Assembly (NCBI GenBank): GCA_002798275.1
Contig: NWQR01000001.1
Span: forward strand, 558,001 to 622,000
Reading direction: 5' to 3'
Origin: Lysobacteraceae bacterium NML08-0793
GTDB taxonomy: Bacteria; Pseudomonadota; Gammaproteobacteria; Xanthomonadales; Xanthomonadaceae
Length of the DNA: 64,000 nucleotides
In this document: positions 36,094 through 45,097 of the stretch, one piece after another
How positions within the stretch are numbered: position 1 is the stretch's first letter
Layout of the letters: each line of letters begins with the position of its first letter
Position numbers and translations under genes: made by a program
Notes under the pieces: model-generated
Told to the model about the DNA's origin: nothing
The model's input: the letters and a program-made list of their open reading frames with translations, nothing else
The model's database searches: none

Positions 36094-36681
36094 TCAAAGA
36101 ATTTGGCAGGCTTCAGCAAACGGCAGGCGCGGGCTGCGCGGGAAAATGCTGCCCTCATCGCCCTTGCCCAGATTGACCAGCAGGCTGGACTTCCATTGCG
36201 TGCCGGCAAAGAACTCGGCATCCACCTTGGCGCTGTCGAAGCCGGTCATCGGGCCGGTATCCAGACCCAGTGCCCGCGCAGCCAGAATCAGATACGCCCC
36301 TTGCAGGCTACCGTTCAGCAGCGCCGGATAATGGCGGCCTTCACGCGGGCCTTCAAACCAGCTCTTGGCATCGGCATGCGGAAACAGCACCGGCAGTTTT
36401 TCGTGGAAGTCCAGATCATGCGCCACCACCACCGTGACCGGCGCCGACAGGGTTTTGGCCAGATTGCCCTCGGCAAGTGCCGGTGCCAGACGCTGCTTGG
36501 CTTCCTGGCTACGCAAGAACAAAAACCGCGCCGGGCTGCTGTTGGCCGCGGTAGGGCCGAACTTCAGCAAGTCATAAAGGCGATGCAAGGTGGCATCATC
36601 AATTTCGCCAGAAAAGGCGTTGTAGCTGCGCGCGGTGCGAAACAGCTGATCTAGGGAAACATCATCGAGTGCGGCAAACAT
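36094..36681 (-). CDS. Nitroreductase-family protein, RutE-like (malonic semialdehyde reductase type)
   Basis: A 195-aa FMN-dependent reductase. The start [20 protein letters not shown] and the [36 protein letters not shown] (as [19 protein letters not shown]) and FNLGKGDEG-type segments are those of the RutE/HadB group. RutE reduces 3-oxopropanoate in pyrimidine breakdown, but the other rut genes are not present here, so a general quinone or aldehyde reductase role is as likely. Confidence 0.9.
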   Translation of the reverse strand: MFAALDDVSLDQLFRTARSYNAFSGEIDDATLHRLYDLLKFGPTAANSSPARFLFLRSQEAKQRLAPALAEGNLAKTLSAPVTVVVAHDLDFHEKLPVLFPHADAKSWFEGPREGRHYPALLNGSLQGAYLILAARALGLDTGPMTGFDSAKVDAEFFAGTQWKSSLLVNLGKGDEGSIFPRSPRLPFAEACQIL

Positions 36682-36726
36682 GTCAGTCCTTGTTGGCTAT
36701 CAGAATGCACAGTGTAAAGTGCCGAC

Positions 36727-37704
36727 ATGTCTAGGCACTCATCATCTTTGCAACAGTCTGTCGCGCCCCCCCTGCTGTTGCTCAGTGACGGCCACGCCGG
36801 AAACAGGCGGCAGGCAGAGGCGCTGGCTCGCGCATTGGGGCATGCCGATGCACCGCACCTCACCGTAACCGCCACAGCATGCGCCAGACTTTTCGCGCCA
36901 CGGGTTCTTCCAGGTGCCCGGCGCGCGCTTGGCGCACCCTTTCAGCACGTGCTGCAACACCCGCCGGCGCAAGTGATTGGCTGCGGCCGACAAGCCGCCC
37001 TTGCCACCCGGCTGCTGCGCATGTGCGGCAGCTTTGCGGTGCAGATTCTCGACCCACGCCTGAATCCGCGCCACTGGGATGTGGTGATTGCGCCGCGCCA
37101 TGACGGTCTTACCGCAGCCAACGTCATTTCAATGGATGGCAGTCTGCATGCTGTCGATGCAGCATCACTGGCGGCGGCGCGACAGGACTTTGCCGCGCTG
37201 ACCAATCTGCCCGGCCCGCGCGTGGCATTGCTGCTTGGCGGCGCCAGCAAGCATTGGCCGATAGCGGAGAAGACGCTGTTTGCCGCACTCCATCAACTTG
37301 CGCAGCGCGTGGCCGCACAACAAGGCTCACTGCTGATCAGCGCCTCAAGACGCACGCCCGATGCCTGGCGGCAATATCTGCCGAGGCTACAACCGGCACT
37401 GCTCTGGCGCGATGCACAGGATGGCCGCAATCCCTATCCCGGCCTACTGGCGCTGGCCGATGTCATCGTTTGCAGCGCCGACTCGGTCAATATGCTGTCC
37501 GAAGCGGCCGCGACCTGCGCACCGCTGTATGTGATCGGCAGCGAATATCTGCACGGTCGCCCGGCACAGTTCGTCCACCACTTGCAGGCACAAGGGCGTA
37601 TCCGCAACTTTGTCGGCACACTTGAGCACTTCGAGGTCAGCCCACTGCGCGAAACCGCCCGCGTGGCCGAACAACTAAAAAAGATGATGGCCACGCATAT
37701 TTAA
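36727..37704 (+). CDS. ELM1/GtrOC1-like (DUF1022) family protein
   Basis: A 325-aa protein of the mitochondrial-fission ELM1 family, related to GT-B glycosyltransferases. Motifs: LLSDGHAGNRRQAEALA at the start, VIGCGRQAAL, VQILDPRLNP, FDVVIAPRHDGL-like VVIAPRHDGL, ALLLGGASKHW, ISASRRTP and VCSADSVNMLSEA. Bacterial members often sit near LPS or lipid genes; their reaction is not known. Divergent from the nitroreductase gene, with about 45 nt between starts. Confidence 0.85.
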   Translation: MSRHSSSLQQSVAPPLLLLSDGHAGNRRQAEALARALGHADAPHLTVTATACARLFAPRVLPGARRALGAPFQHVLQHPPAQVIGCGRQAALATRLLRMCGSFAVQILDPRLNPRHWDVVIAPRHDGLTAANVISMDGSLHAVDAASLAAARQDFAALTNLPGPRVALLLGGASKHWPIAEKTLFAALHQLAQRVAAQQGSLLISASRRTPDAWRQYLPRLQPALLWRDAQDGRNPYPGLLALADVIVCSADSVNMLSEAAATCAPLYVIGSEYLHGRPAQFVHHLQAQGRIRNFVGTLEHFEVSPLRETARVAEQLKKMMATHI

Positions 37705-37727
37705 GCGCAGTGTGGCAGGCGCAAACA

Positions 37728-38603
37728 TCAGGCGCGCACCCCGGCAAGCCATTGCGTTATCAACCAGCGGGAAATGGAAATCGGCGGCGAGAGCTTAAGC
37801 GGTGCGTTTTCGTCATCATCCGCGGCCAGCGCCGCCTGCACCTGGGCCGCACTGAACCAGCGCGCGTCTTCCAGCTCGTCCTGTTCGGTTTGCGGCGCAT
37901 CCGCCTCCGCATGGGCGATAAAGCCCAGCATCAGCGCGCCGGGAAACGGCCAGGGCTGCGAGGCCAGATAACGGCTGCGCAGCACCCGTACCCGCGACTC
38001 CTCCCAGACTTCACGGACGATGGCCTGCTCCAAAGACTCGCCCGGCTCGACAAAACCTGCCAAGGTGGAATAACGCCGCGCCGGCCAGCCAGACTGCCTG
38101 CCCAGCAACAGTCGCTCGCCATCGCTGACCGCCACGATCACCGCCGGGTCGCTGCGTGGATATTCCACCCGTCCGCAGGCAGCACAATCGCCCTGCCAGC
38201 CAGCATTGCGGTAATCAAGCCGCGTGCCGCAGGCCGGGCAGAAGCGATGCGATGTTTGCCAATGCAGCACAGCGCTGGCCTGGGCGTACACGGTGGACAA
38301 AAACGCCGGCCATTGCAGCGCTGCCCGACGCAAGTCGATATGCGCACGGTCATCGGCAAAAGGCGCATCGTACCGGGCGGCAAACCAGGCTTCGCCGTTT
38401 TCGGCGCAACCCAGAAACACCGCATCATCGGGTGCGCCCCGCGCAATTTGCGGCAGACCATCGGCACGGATGGCAACCCTGCCGTGCGTATCCAGCCAAA
38501 GGCAATGCGCCGTGCGGCGCAAGCCATCCAGTCGCGCACTATCGCGGCGCAGCAGGTCGGCGCGATCAAGCGCCTGGTCAATGAAGGCAAAAAACGGATT
38601 CAT
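37728..38603 (-). CDS. nudC: NAD(+) diphosphatase / RNA deNADding enzyme
   Basis: A 291-aa Nudix hydrolase that cleaves NADH and NAD-capped RNA. It has the zinc ribbon CPACGTRL ... CAACGRVEYPR (about 145-170), the Nudix box GFVEPGESLEQAIVREVWEE (20 residues), and the NudC signature SQPWPFPGALMLGF. The length is slightly above E. coli NudC because of an N-terminal domain. It converges on the ELM1-like gene. Confidence 0.95.
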   Translation of the reverse strand: MNPFFAFIDQALDRADLLRRDSARLDGLRRTAHCLWLDTHGRVAIRADGLPQIARGAPDDAVFLGCAENGEAWFAARYDAPFADDRAHIDLRRAALQWPAFLSTVYAQASAVLHWQTSHRFCPACGTRLDYRNAGWQGDCAACGRVEYPRSDPAVIVAVSDGERLLLGRQSGWPARRYSTLAGFVEPGESLEQAIVREVWEESRVRVLRSRYLASQPWPFPGALMLGFIAHAEADAPQTEQDELEDARWFSAAQVQAALAADDDENAPLKLSPPISISRWLITQWLAGVRA

Positions 38604-38683
38604 GCCTGAATTGTCTCCGATTGCGCCATTTCACAGCAGCAAGTGATTCCTATACGCTTGCGGCTTTGTTTGCCGAGCCTGCC

Positions 38684-39901
38684 ATGAATCCGCCCGCCCT
38701 TATCCCCCGCCACCGCCTTGCCGAAGTCCGTTATGAAATCCGCGGGGAACTGGCCCGTCGCGCCCATGAGCTGGCCGCGCAGGGACGGCAGCAAATCAAG
38801 CTCAATATCGGCAACCCCGGCGCGTTCGGCTTTCGTGCCCCGGAACATCTGCAACGGGCGATTGCCGACCATATCCACGATACCGACCCCTATACCCACC
38901 AGCAGGGTCTGCCTGAAGCACGCGAGGCGATTGCGCTGTTTCACCGCCAACGCGGCACTCCCGATGCGGCGAGCGAACGGGTATATGTCGGCAATGGCGT
39001 CAGCGAGCTGATCGACATCGCATTGCGCGCCCTGCTCAACCCCGGTGACGAAGTGCTGCTGCCTTCGCCCGACTATCCGCTGTGGTCGGCCTCGACCATC
39101 CTCAATGATGGTCGCCCGGTGTATTACCCTTGCCGACCGGAAAACGATTTTCTGCCCGCCCCCGAGGAAATCGAAAAACTCATTTCCAGCCGCACGCGCG
39201 CACTGGTGCTCATCAACCCCAACAACCCGACCGGCGCCAGCTACCCACGCGAGCTACTCGAGCGCATCGTTGCCATGGCACGCAAATACCGTCTGCTGCT
39301 GATGGCCGACGAAATCTACGATCAGATTCTGTACGACGATGCCCGCTTCGAGCCGCTGGCACCGCTGGCCGACGACCTGCCCTGCCTGTCGTTTGGTGGC
39401 TTGTCGAAAGTGCACCGCGCCTGCGGCTGGCGCGTGGGCTGGGCCGTGCTCTCCGGCGATGCCGAACAAATCGCGCCGTATCAGCACGCGCTGGATTTGC
39501 TGAGTGCATTGCGGCTGTGCGCCAACGTACCGGGACAATTCGCCATCCAGGCGGCGCTGCATGGCGGCGACACCATCAGCGCCCTGACCTCACCCGGTGG
39601 ACGGCTGTATGAAACCCGCCGCGCCCTTGTCGAATGCTGCCAGGCCAGCCCGCATCTGCAACTGGTAACCCCGCAGGGCGCGCTGTACGGCTTTCCGCGC
39701 GTGGTTGGCAAGGCTGCGGAAAACTTCGACGACCACCGCTTTGCACTGGAGCTTCTGGAAACCGAGGACGTGCTGATCGTGCCCGGCTCCAGCTTCAACG
39801 TGCCCTATCGTGATCACTTCCGCGTCACCCTGCTGCCCGAAGCCGATGTCCTGCGCGAAGTCTTTGGCCGCATCGACCGGGTGCTGGCGCGCTACTGCTG
39901 A
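38684..39901 (+). CDS. alaA: Alanine-synthesising aminotransferase, AlaA type
   Basis: A 405-aa fold-type I PLP enzyme (glutamate-pyruvate aminotransferase). The schiff-base Lys is in FGGLSKVHRACGWRVGW near residue 240; other motifs are NIGNPGAFGF, YVGNGVSELID, NPNNPTGASYP and MADEIYDQILYDD. The start at 38684 was chosen because homologues begin just there; the frame is open upstream. It starts a plus-strand run with the SGNH hydrolase and the methyltransferase. Confidence 0.92.
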   Translation: MNPPALIPRHRLAEVRYEIRGELARRAHELAAQGRQQIKLNIGNPGAFGFRAPEHLQRAIADHIHDTDPYTHQQGLPEAREAIALFHRQRGTPDAASERVYVGNGVSELIDIALRALLNPGDEVLLPSPDYPLWSASTILNDGRPVYYPCRPENDFLPAPEEIEKLISSRTRALVLINPNNPTGASYPRELLERIVAMARKYRLLLMADEIYDQILYDDARFEPLAPLADDLPCLSFGGLSKVHRACGWRVGWAVLSGDAEQIAPYQHALDLLSALRLCANVPGQFAIQAALHGGDTISALTSPGGRLYETRRALVECCQASPHLQLVTPQGALYGFPRVVGKAAENFDDHRFALELLETEDVLIVPGSSFNVPYRDHFRVTLLPEADVLREVFGRIDRVLARYC

Positions 39902-39910
39902 TTGGTTCGC

Positions 39911-40525
39911 ATGAAACTTTCCTGTCTTGCACTCGGCGACAGCTACACCATCGGTGAAGGCGTCGCCGAGGCCGAACGCTGGCCGCAACAACTGGCGCGT
40001 GCGCTGCGCAGCCACGGCCTAGAGCTGGACGTACAAACCATCGCCCGCACCGGCTGGAGCACCGACGAGCTAGCGCAGGCAATGGCTGAGACTGCGCTGA
40101 CCAACGGCGCATACCATCTGGTCACCCTGCTGGTGGGGGTCAACGACCAATACCGCCAGCGGCCGCTTGCGCAGTTCGCAAGCGGCTTCGACCACCTGCT
40201 GCAACGCGCCATCGCGCTTGCCAGACATGGCACACGGGGCGTGATGGTGCTGACCATTCCCGACTGGGGCATGACCCCATATGCCCGGAACGAAAGCCGC
40301 GATGCGGCACAAGTGGCCAGTGAAATCGACCGCTTCAATGCCCATATCCGCACCGCCTGCGCTGCGCAACAGGTAGCGCTGGTGGATGTTACCGGCATCA
40401 GCCGCCGCCTGGGCGCCGATACCAATGCCTTGGTGGCAGATGGCCTGCACCCCTCCGCCGCGCAATACCGGCAGTGGTGTGAACAGACGCTGCCGGAAGC
40501 TAGAAAAATCCTGGAACACCGCTGA
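39911..40525 (+). CDS. SGNH/GDSL hydrolase
   Basis: A 204-aa esterase-like protein. Block I is LALGDSYT (catalytic Ser11), followed by the oxyanion-hole Gly, GVNDQYR (block III Asn), and DGLHPSAAQY carrying the Asp and His. No signal peptide is seen. It could be a thioesterase/lysophospholipase; the substrate is unknown. Its TGA overlaps the ATG of the next gene by one base (TGATG). Confidence 0.9.
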   Translation: MKLSCLALGDSYTIGEGVAEAERWPQQLARALRSHGLELDVQTIARTGWSTDELAQAMAETALTNGAYHLVTLLVGVNDQYRQRPLAQFASGFDHLLQRAIALARHGTRGVMVLTIPDWGMTPYARNESRDAAQVASEIDRFNAHIRTACAAQQVALVDVTGISRRLGADTNALVADGLHPSAAQYRQWCEQTLPEARKILEHR

Positions 40526-41205
40526 TGACGCCCGATACCCGTGAACTTGCGCTGCGCTTTCTGAATCCCGAGCGACGCTTCGACCGCCAGTACTACTACT
40601 ACGCCCGCAGCAAACTGGCGACCGATCCGTTATATGGCGGGGTCAGCCGCGCACTGGCCGATGGCCCCAACTTGCCGATTCTCGATATTGGCTGCGGCAT
40701 CGGCATCCTGCTGCACTGGCTGCGCGCGCAGCACCATGATGCCGCCTATATCGGCACCGATTTCGATGCCCGCAAAATCGAACAGGCACAACAGGCGCTC
40801 GCCCGCAGCGGCCTTGCCAATGCCCGCTTTGAAGTGGGCGATGCCGCACGCGGCCTACCGCCGCATTCAGGCCATGTCTGCATTCTGGATGTGTTGCAGT
40901 TTCTACCCGACGCAGCCGCACAAAATGCGCTGCTTGACCAGATGATTGAACGCCTGGCACCGGGTGGAAAACTCATCATCCGCACCGGCCTCAACGATGG
41001 CAGCAGTCGCGCCAAAATCACCGTTACCGTGGATCGGCTCTCCAAACTCTGGGGCTGGATGCGCGCCCTGCCGCAACACTACCCGGAACTTGCCCAGCTT
41101 GAAGCCAAGTTTGCCGAACACCGGCTCACCACCGAGTTCACCCCGTTCTACGGCAAAACCCCGTTCAACAACTGGCTGGTGGTGGCGCAAAAACCGAAAG
41201 ACTGA
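40525..41205 (+). CDS. Class I SAM-dependent methyltransferase
   Basis: A 226-aa protein with a Rossmann methyltransferase core. Motif I is LDIGCGIGILLHWL near residue 53, the acidic residue of motif II is in YIGTDFDARKIEQAQQ, motif III is GDAARGLP and motif IV CILDVLQFL. No specific substrate is apparent. It is translationally coupled to the SGNH hydrolase, so the pair may act on the same small molecule or lipid. Confidence 0.88.
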   Translation: MTPDTRELALRFLNPERRFDRQYYYYARSKLATDPLYGGVSRALADGPNLPILDIGCGIGILLHWLRAQHHDAAYIGTDFDARKIEQAQQALARSGLANARFEVGDAARGLPPHSGHVCILDVLQFLPDAAAQNALLDQMIERLAPGGKLIIRTGLNDGSSRAKITVTVDRLSKLWGWMRALPQHYPELAQLEAKFAEHRLTTEFTPFYGKTPFNNWLVVAQKPKD

Positions 41206-41224
41206 ATCCCCGCCCCGACCGGCC

Positions 41225-41995
41225 TCAATCCGGCAGCTCTGCACGCAAGCCGAGCGCATCCAAACGCTGCAAGACACGCCGCAAAATTTCCACATGGCGG
41301 CCATCGCCGCCTTCATGCAGCAACACGATTGCCCCTGGGCGTAGGTCTTTTTCCAGCGTTGCCAGCACCTCTTCGACACTGCGGCTCACCCCGTCAAAAC
41401 CGCGCGCACTCCAGGCCACCCGCGCAAGCCCCAACGCCTTCAGCGGCGCATGTACAAACGGGTTGGCCATGCCCACCACGGCACGAAACCAGCGTGGCGG
41501 CTGACCGGCAATTTCGCCCAGAATCTGCTGCGCCTGATGGATTTCATCGTGCATCCGCCAAGGCCCCAACGCCCAGAACCAGGCCGCCGGATGGCTCAAG
41601 CTGTGATTGCCGATCTGATGCCCGCGCCGGATGATTTCCTGCACCAATTCCGGATGCTGGCGGGCGCGCTCGGCCACCAAAAAAAATGTCGCCCGCGCCC
41701 GATGGGCATCGAGAACGTCCAGCAAAGCCCGCGTGTCATGGGATGGCCCGTCATCAATCGTCAGCCATACCCTTGGCGCATCGCCGAGCAGATGGGTCAG
41801 CACCGGCCCATAAAGCGATGAATACGGCCACAGCACGCCCCAAAGCAAAAACAAATGCCCCGCCAACAAGGCGACAAGCCCAACCCACATGCCTCCAAGC
41901 CAGAACAACCCGGCCACCAGTGCGTGAACAAGCACGCACCAGAACAACCACATCTGCGGATAACGGGGCGGGCGATGAAGGGCAGCGTTTTTCAT
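41225..41995 (-). CDS. Membrane-anchored polysaccharide deacetylase (NodB family)
   Basis: A 256-aa protein with two N-terminal membrane segments (about residues 12-55) followed by a NodB carbohydrate-esterase-4 domain: TIDDGPS (catalytic base and metal Asp), GHQIGNHSLSHP (metal His pair), WFRAVVGM and a C-terminal VLLHEGG. It should remove acetyl groups from an N-acetylated sugar at the membrane. In-frame starts exist 3 and 4 codons upstream (42007). It converges on the methyltransferase. Confidence 0.88.
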   Translation of the reverse strand: MKNAALHRPPRYPQMWLFWCVLVHALVAGLFWLGGMWVGLVALLAGHLFLLWGVLWPYSSLYGPVLTHLLGDAPRVWLTIDDGPSHDTRALLDVLDAHRARATFFLVAERARQHPELVQEIIRRGHQIGNHSLSHPAAWFWALGPWRMHDEIHQAQQILGEIAGQPPRWFRAVVGMANPFVHAPLKALGLARVAWSARGFDGVSRSVEEVLATLEKDLRPGAIVLLHEGGDGRHVEILRRVLQRLDALGLRAELPD

Positions 41996-42048
41996 GTCGC
42001 GCATCATGCCACGGCGTAGAATTGCCGCTTCAATTTCGGAGAAACCGC

Positions 42049-42972
42049 ATGTCCCTTGACCCCGCCCTGCGCCAGCGCATCAGCGACATTCTTGCCGCCC
42101 AGCGCGTCGTACTGTTCATGAAAGGCGTACCCGATGCGCCACAATGCGGCTTTTCCGCACAAGCGGCCGGCACGCTGCGCGACTTGGATGTGGCCTTTGC
42201 CCATGTCGATGTCCTGAGCGATCCGGAAATCCGTGAAGGCATCAAACTCTATGGCGACTGGCCGACCATTCCGCAGCTCTATATCGATGGCGAACTGGTC
42301 GGCGGCAGCGACATCATCACCCAGATGGCTGCCAGTGGCGAGTTGCAAACCGCACTGGGACTGCCCGAGCCCGACCGCACCCCGCCTGCCATCACCCTGA
42401 CCCCCGCCGCACAGGCGATGCTGAAGCAGGCAATTGCCGATGCCGGTGGCGACATGGTGGTGGAAATCGCCGTTGACCGGCAATTCCGCACCCGCCTGCA
42501 TCTGGTCAGCCCCAACCCGCATGCCATCGCCGTAACCGTGGATGGCGTGCCGCTGCAATTCCCGCTGAATGATGCCCGCCGCGCCGATGGCATCCGGCTG
42601 GATTTTGCCGACGACGCACGCGGCAAAGGGCTGGTAATCGAAAACCCGAATGCCCCGAAGCCGGTGCGCGACATCAGCGTGCAGGAAGCTGCCGAACGCA
42701 TCGCCCAAGGCACGTTGACCCTGATTGATGTGCGCCCGCGTGCCGAACGTGCGCTGGCTGCCGCCCCGGTGGCCTATCTGCATTTTGATGATGGCGAGGG
42801 CGTGCTTGCAGCACTGGACAAATCCACGCCAATCGCCTTCCTCTGCCACCACGGCGGACGCAGCCGCCAAGCCGCCGAGCATTACCGCCGCCAGGGGTTT
42901 GCCGAGGTTTACAACATTGAAGGCGGCATCGACGCCTGGGCCACCCTCCACCCGGAAATCCCGCGTTACTGA
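42049..42972 (+). CDS. Three-domain fusion: monothiol glutaredoxin (Grx4) - HesB-like - rhodanese
   Basis: A 307-aa protein. Residues 1-105 are a CGFS glutaredoxin (Cys33-Gly-Phe-Ser36; MKGVPDAPQ, WPTIPQLYI, GGSDI), which carries a [2Fe-2S] cluster with glutathione. Residues 114-210 look like an A-type (IscA/HesB) carrier fold (ITLTPAAQAMLKQAI ... GKGLVIENPN), but none of the three cluster-binding cysteines is present. Residues 210-307 are a rhodanese with active-site Cys266 (FLCHHGGRS). The ATG has CGGAGAAA upstream. The design suggests Fe-S/sulfur trafficking on one chain. Confidence 0.9.
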   Translation: MSLDPALRQRISDILAAQRVVLFMKGVPDAPQCGFSAQAAGTLRDLDVAFAHVDVLSDPEIREGIKLYGDWPTIPQLYIDGELVGGSDIITQMAASGELQTALGLPEPDRTPPAITLTPAAQAMLKQAIADAGGDMVVEIAVDRQFRTRLHLVSPNPHAIAVTVDGVPLQFPLNDARRADGIRLDFADDARGKGLVIENPNAPKPVRDISVQEAAERIAQGTLTLIDVRPRAERALAAAPVAYLHFDDGEGVLAALDKSTPIAFLCHHGGRSRQAAEHYRRQGFAEVYNIEGGIDAWATLHPEIPRY

Positions 42973-42984
42973 GCAGCGCCTCAA

Positions 42985-43012
42985 GCCCCCGGCTCGCTAT
43001 CTGGCCGGGGGC
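42985..43012 (+). terminator. Terminator-like hairpin after the Grx fusion gene
   Basis: A 9-bp GC-only stem (42985-42993 with 43004-43012, loop of 10) between two convergent genes. The T run is weak, so termination efficiency is uncertain. Confidence 0.5.
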
Positions 43013-43041
43013 ATTCAGAACTGTTCTGCGGTCATTTCATC

Positions 43042-43584
43042 TCAAAAGCCGCCGCCGGCGGCCAGCCATGCCAACTCTTCTGCGCTGCTTTCCCGGCCAA
43101 GCGCGGCATTGCGGTGCGGGAAGCGGCCAAAGCGCTCGATGACTTCCAGATGCTTGATGGCATAGTCGTGCATCACCGGGTTGCCGAGCGCGGCAAACAA
43201 TTCCACCGATTTTTTCTGATCGTCGATGGCTTCCGAATGCTCCAGCGGCAGATAGAAAAAGCCGCGTAGCTCGGCATCCACCTGGGCATCCAGACCGGCC
43301 TTGATTGCCCGCAGTGCATATTGGCGCGCAAGGCCATCGGCAGCGAACGCATGGCCGCTGCCACGCCAGATATTGCGCGGCATCTGGTCGAGCAAAATCA
43401 GTACCGCAAGCGCCGATTCGGCGTTTTCCAGCCAGCTTTCAAGCTCGCCACGCGCCGCCGCCAGATGCACAGCCTCAAACTTTTCGCGGCATTCGGCATC
43501 AAAGGCAGCGCCGCCGTTGAACCATTTTTCCCGCCCGGCTTCCCGCCAGAAATCCACCACTTGTTGCGCCGTCACATTCTGCAT
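43042..43584 (-). CDS. DUF924 family protein
   Basis: A 180-aa protein with the DUF924 landmarks: VDFWREAGREKWF at the start, ALAVLILLDQMPRNIWRGSG, ALRAIKAG, RGFFYLPLEHSE and HYAIKHLEVIERFGRFPHRN-like KHLEVIERFGRFPHRN. It is probably an all-helical TPR-like fold. The function of the family is unknown. It converges on the Grx fusion gene. Confidence 0.92.
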   Translation of the reverse strand: MQNVTAQQVVDFWREAGREKWFNGGAAFDAECREKFEAVHLAAARGELESWLENAESALAVLILLDQMPRNIWRGSGHAFAADGLARQYALRAIKAGLDAQVDAELRGFFYLPLEHSEAIDDQKKSVELFAALGNPVMHDYAIKHLEVIERFGRFPHRNAALGRESSAEELAWLAAGGGF

Positions 43585-43675
43585 GGCTCGTCACTCTTTG
43601 AAAGGTTCCGCATTGTGCGGGCTTGGCAACGGCGCAGCAAGCGGCTAGTTTGCACGTTCCACCGGGAGTTCACTC

Positions 43676-45097
43676 ATGCACAAAACTGCACTTGCCGCAG
43701 CTTGCACAGCCCTGTTGCTGACCGCCTGTGCCAGCACTTCGTCCAAACCCAGCAAACCGGCCACGGCCGCCCCTGCCAGTGGCGACAAAAAGCCCGCCGC
43801 GCTGACCGCAGATGCCTATCCCAGCACCTACAAGCCGGTACCTTCGGCGCCGGTGCTGCTTTCTGGTGCCACTGTGCTCGATGGTCTTGGCAAGCGTCTG
43901 GAAAGCGCCGATGTGCTGATGGCCGAGGGCAAAATTGTCGCCATCGGCTCGGGTATCAGCGCGCCGGAAAACGCCATCCGGGTAGATGCGCGCGGCAAAT
44001 GGGTTACGCCTGGCCTGATCGACGTGCACTCGCATCTGGGGGTGTATCCAAGCCCGACCGTATCCGCGCACAGCGATGGCAATGAAATGACTGCGCCGGT
44101 AACTGCACAGGTCTGGGCCGAGCATTCCATCTGGCCGCAGGACCCCGGCTTTGCCACTGCGCTCGCCGGTGGCGTTACCAGCCTGCAAATCCTGCCGGGC
44201 TCTGCCAACTTGATTGGTGGCCGGGGGGTAACTTTGAAGAATGTTTACAGCACCACTTATCAGGGGATGAAGTTTCCCGGTGCACCGTGGGGTCTGAAAA
44301 TGGCCTGTGGCGAAAACCCCAAGCGGGTATATGGCAGCCGCGGAGGGCCGTCCACCCGGATGGGCAATATCGCCGGTTTTCGCGCCGCCTTCATCGAGGC
44401 AGCCGAATACCTGAAAAAACACCATACTGCCGGGGAAAGCAGCAAAGATGCCGGCAAGCGCGATCTGAAACAGGAAACGCTGGCGGCCACCATCAACGGC
44501 GACATTCTGGTGCACAACCACTGCTATCGCGCCGATGAAATGGCCATCATGCTGGATTTGGCGCGTGAGTTCGGCTTCCGCATCAGTGCCTTCCATCACG
44601 GCGTGGAAGCCTACAAGCTGGCCGACCGTCTGGCCGCCGAAGGCGTATGCGCCGCGCTCTGGGCCGACTGGTGGGGCTTCAAGATGGAGTCCTTCGATGG
44701 CATTCAAGAGAACCTGTTGCTGGTGGATCGTGCCCCCGGTGGCTGCGCCATCGTGCACAGTGATTCGGCAGAAGGCATCCAGCGGCTGAATCAGGAGGCT
44801 GCCAAAATCATCGCCAATGGCCGCCGCATCGGCATCGACACCCCGCCCGAACATGCCATCCGCTGGCTGACCAGCAATGCCGCCAAGTCCATGGGCATCG
44901 ACCACCTCACCGGCTCGTTGGCGCCGGGCAAGATGGCCGATGTGGTGCTGTGGAACGGCAATCCGTTCTCCAGCTATGCCTTGGCCGAGCAGGTCTATAT
45001 CGACGGCGCCAAACTGTATGACCGCGCCGATGCGCGCCTGCAACCGCAATCCGATTTCCTGCTGGGACAGGACCTGATGCAAGGAGAAGCCCGATGA
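43676..45097 (+). CDS. Amidohydrolase lipoprotein with complete metal motif
   Basis: A 473-aa exported protein with lipobox LTAC (Cys18). The amidohydrolase barrel shows the metal-binding HSH in PGLIDVHSHLG, the VHNHCYRADEM and SAFHHGVEA histidines and the IVHSDSAEG aspartate, and ends in GSLAPGKMADVVLWNGNPF. It is probably a periplasmic imidazolonepropionase- or prolidase-like peptidase/amidase; the substrate is not known. It overlaps the next amidohydrolase gene by 4 nt. Confidence 0.92.
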   Translation: MHKTALAAACTALLLTACASTSSKPSKPATAAPASGDKKPAALTADAYPSTYKPVPSAPVLLSGATVLDGLGKRLESADVLMAEGKIVAIGSGISAPENAIRVDARGKWVTPGLIDVHSHLGVYPSPTVSAHSDGNEMTAPVTAQVWAEHSIWPQDPGFATALAGGVTSLQILPGSANLIGGRGVTLKNVYSTTYQGMKFPGAPWGLKMACGENPKRVYGSRGGPSTRMGNIAGFRAAFIEAAEYLKKHHTAGESSKDAGKRDLKQETLAATINGDILVHNHCYRADEMAIMLDLAREFGFRISAFHHGVEAYKLADRLAAEGVCAALWADWWGFKMESFDGIQENLLLVDRAPGGCAIVHSDSAEGIQRLNQEAAKIIANGRRIGIDTPPEHAIRWLTSNAAKSMGIDHLTGSLAPGKMADVVLWNGNPFSSYALAEQVYIDGAKLYDRADARLQPQSDFLLGQDLMQGEAR

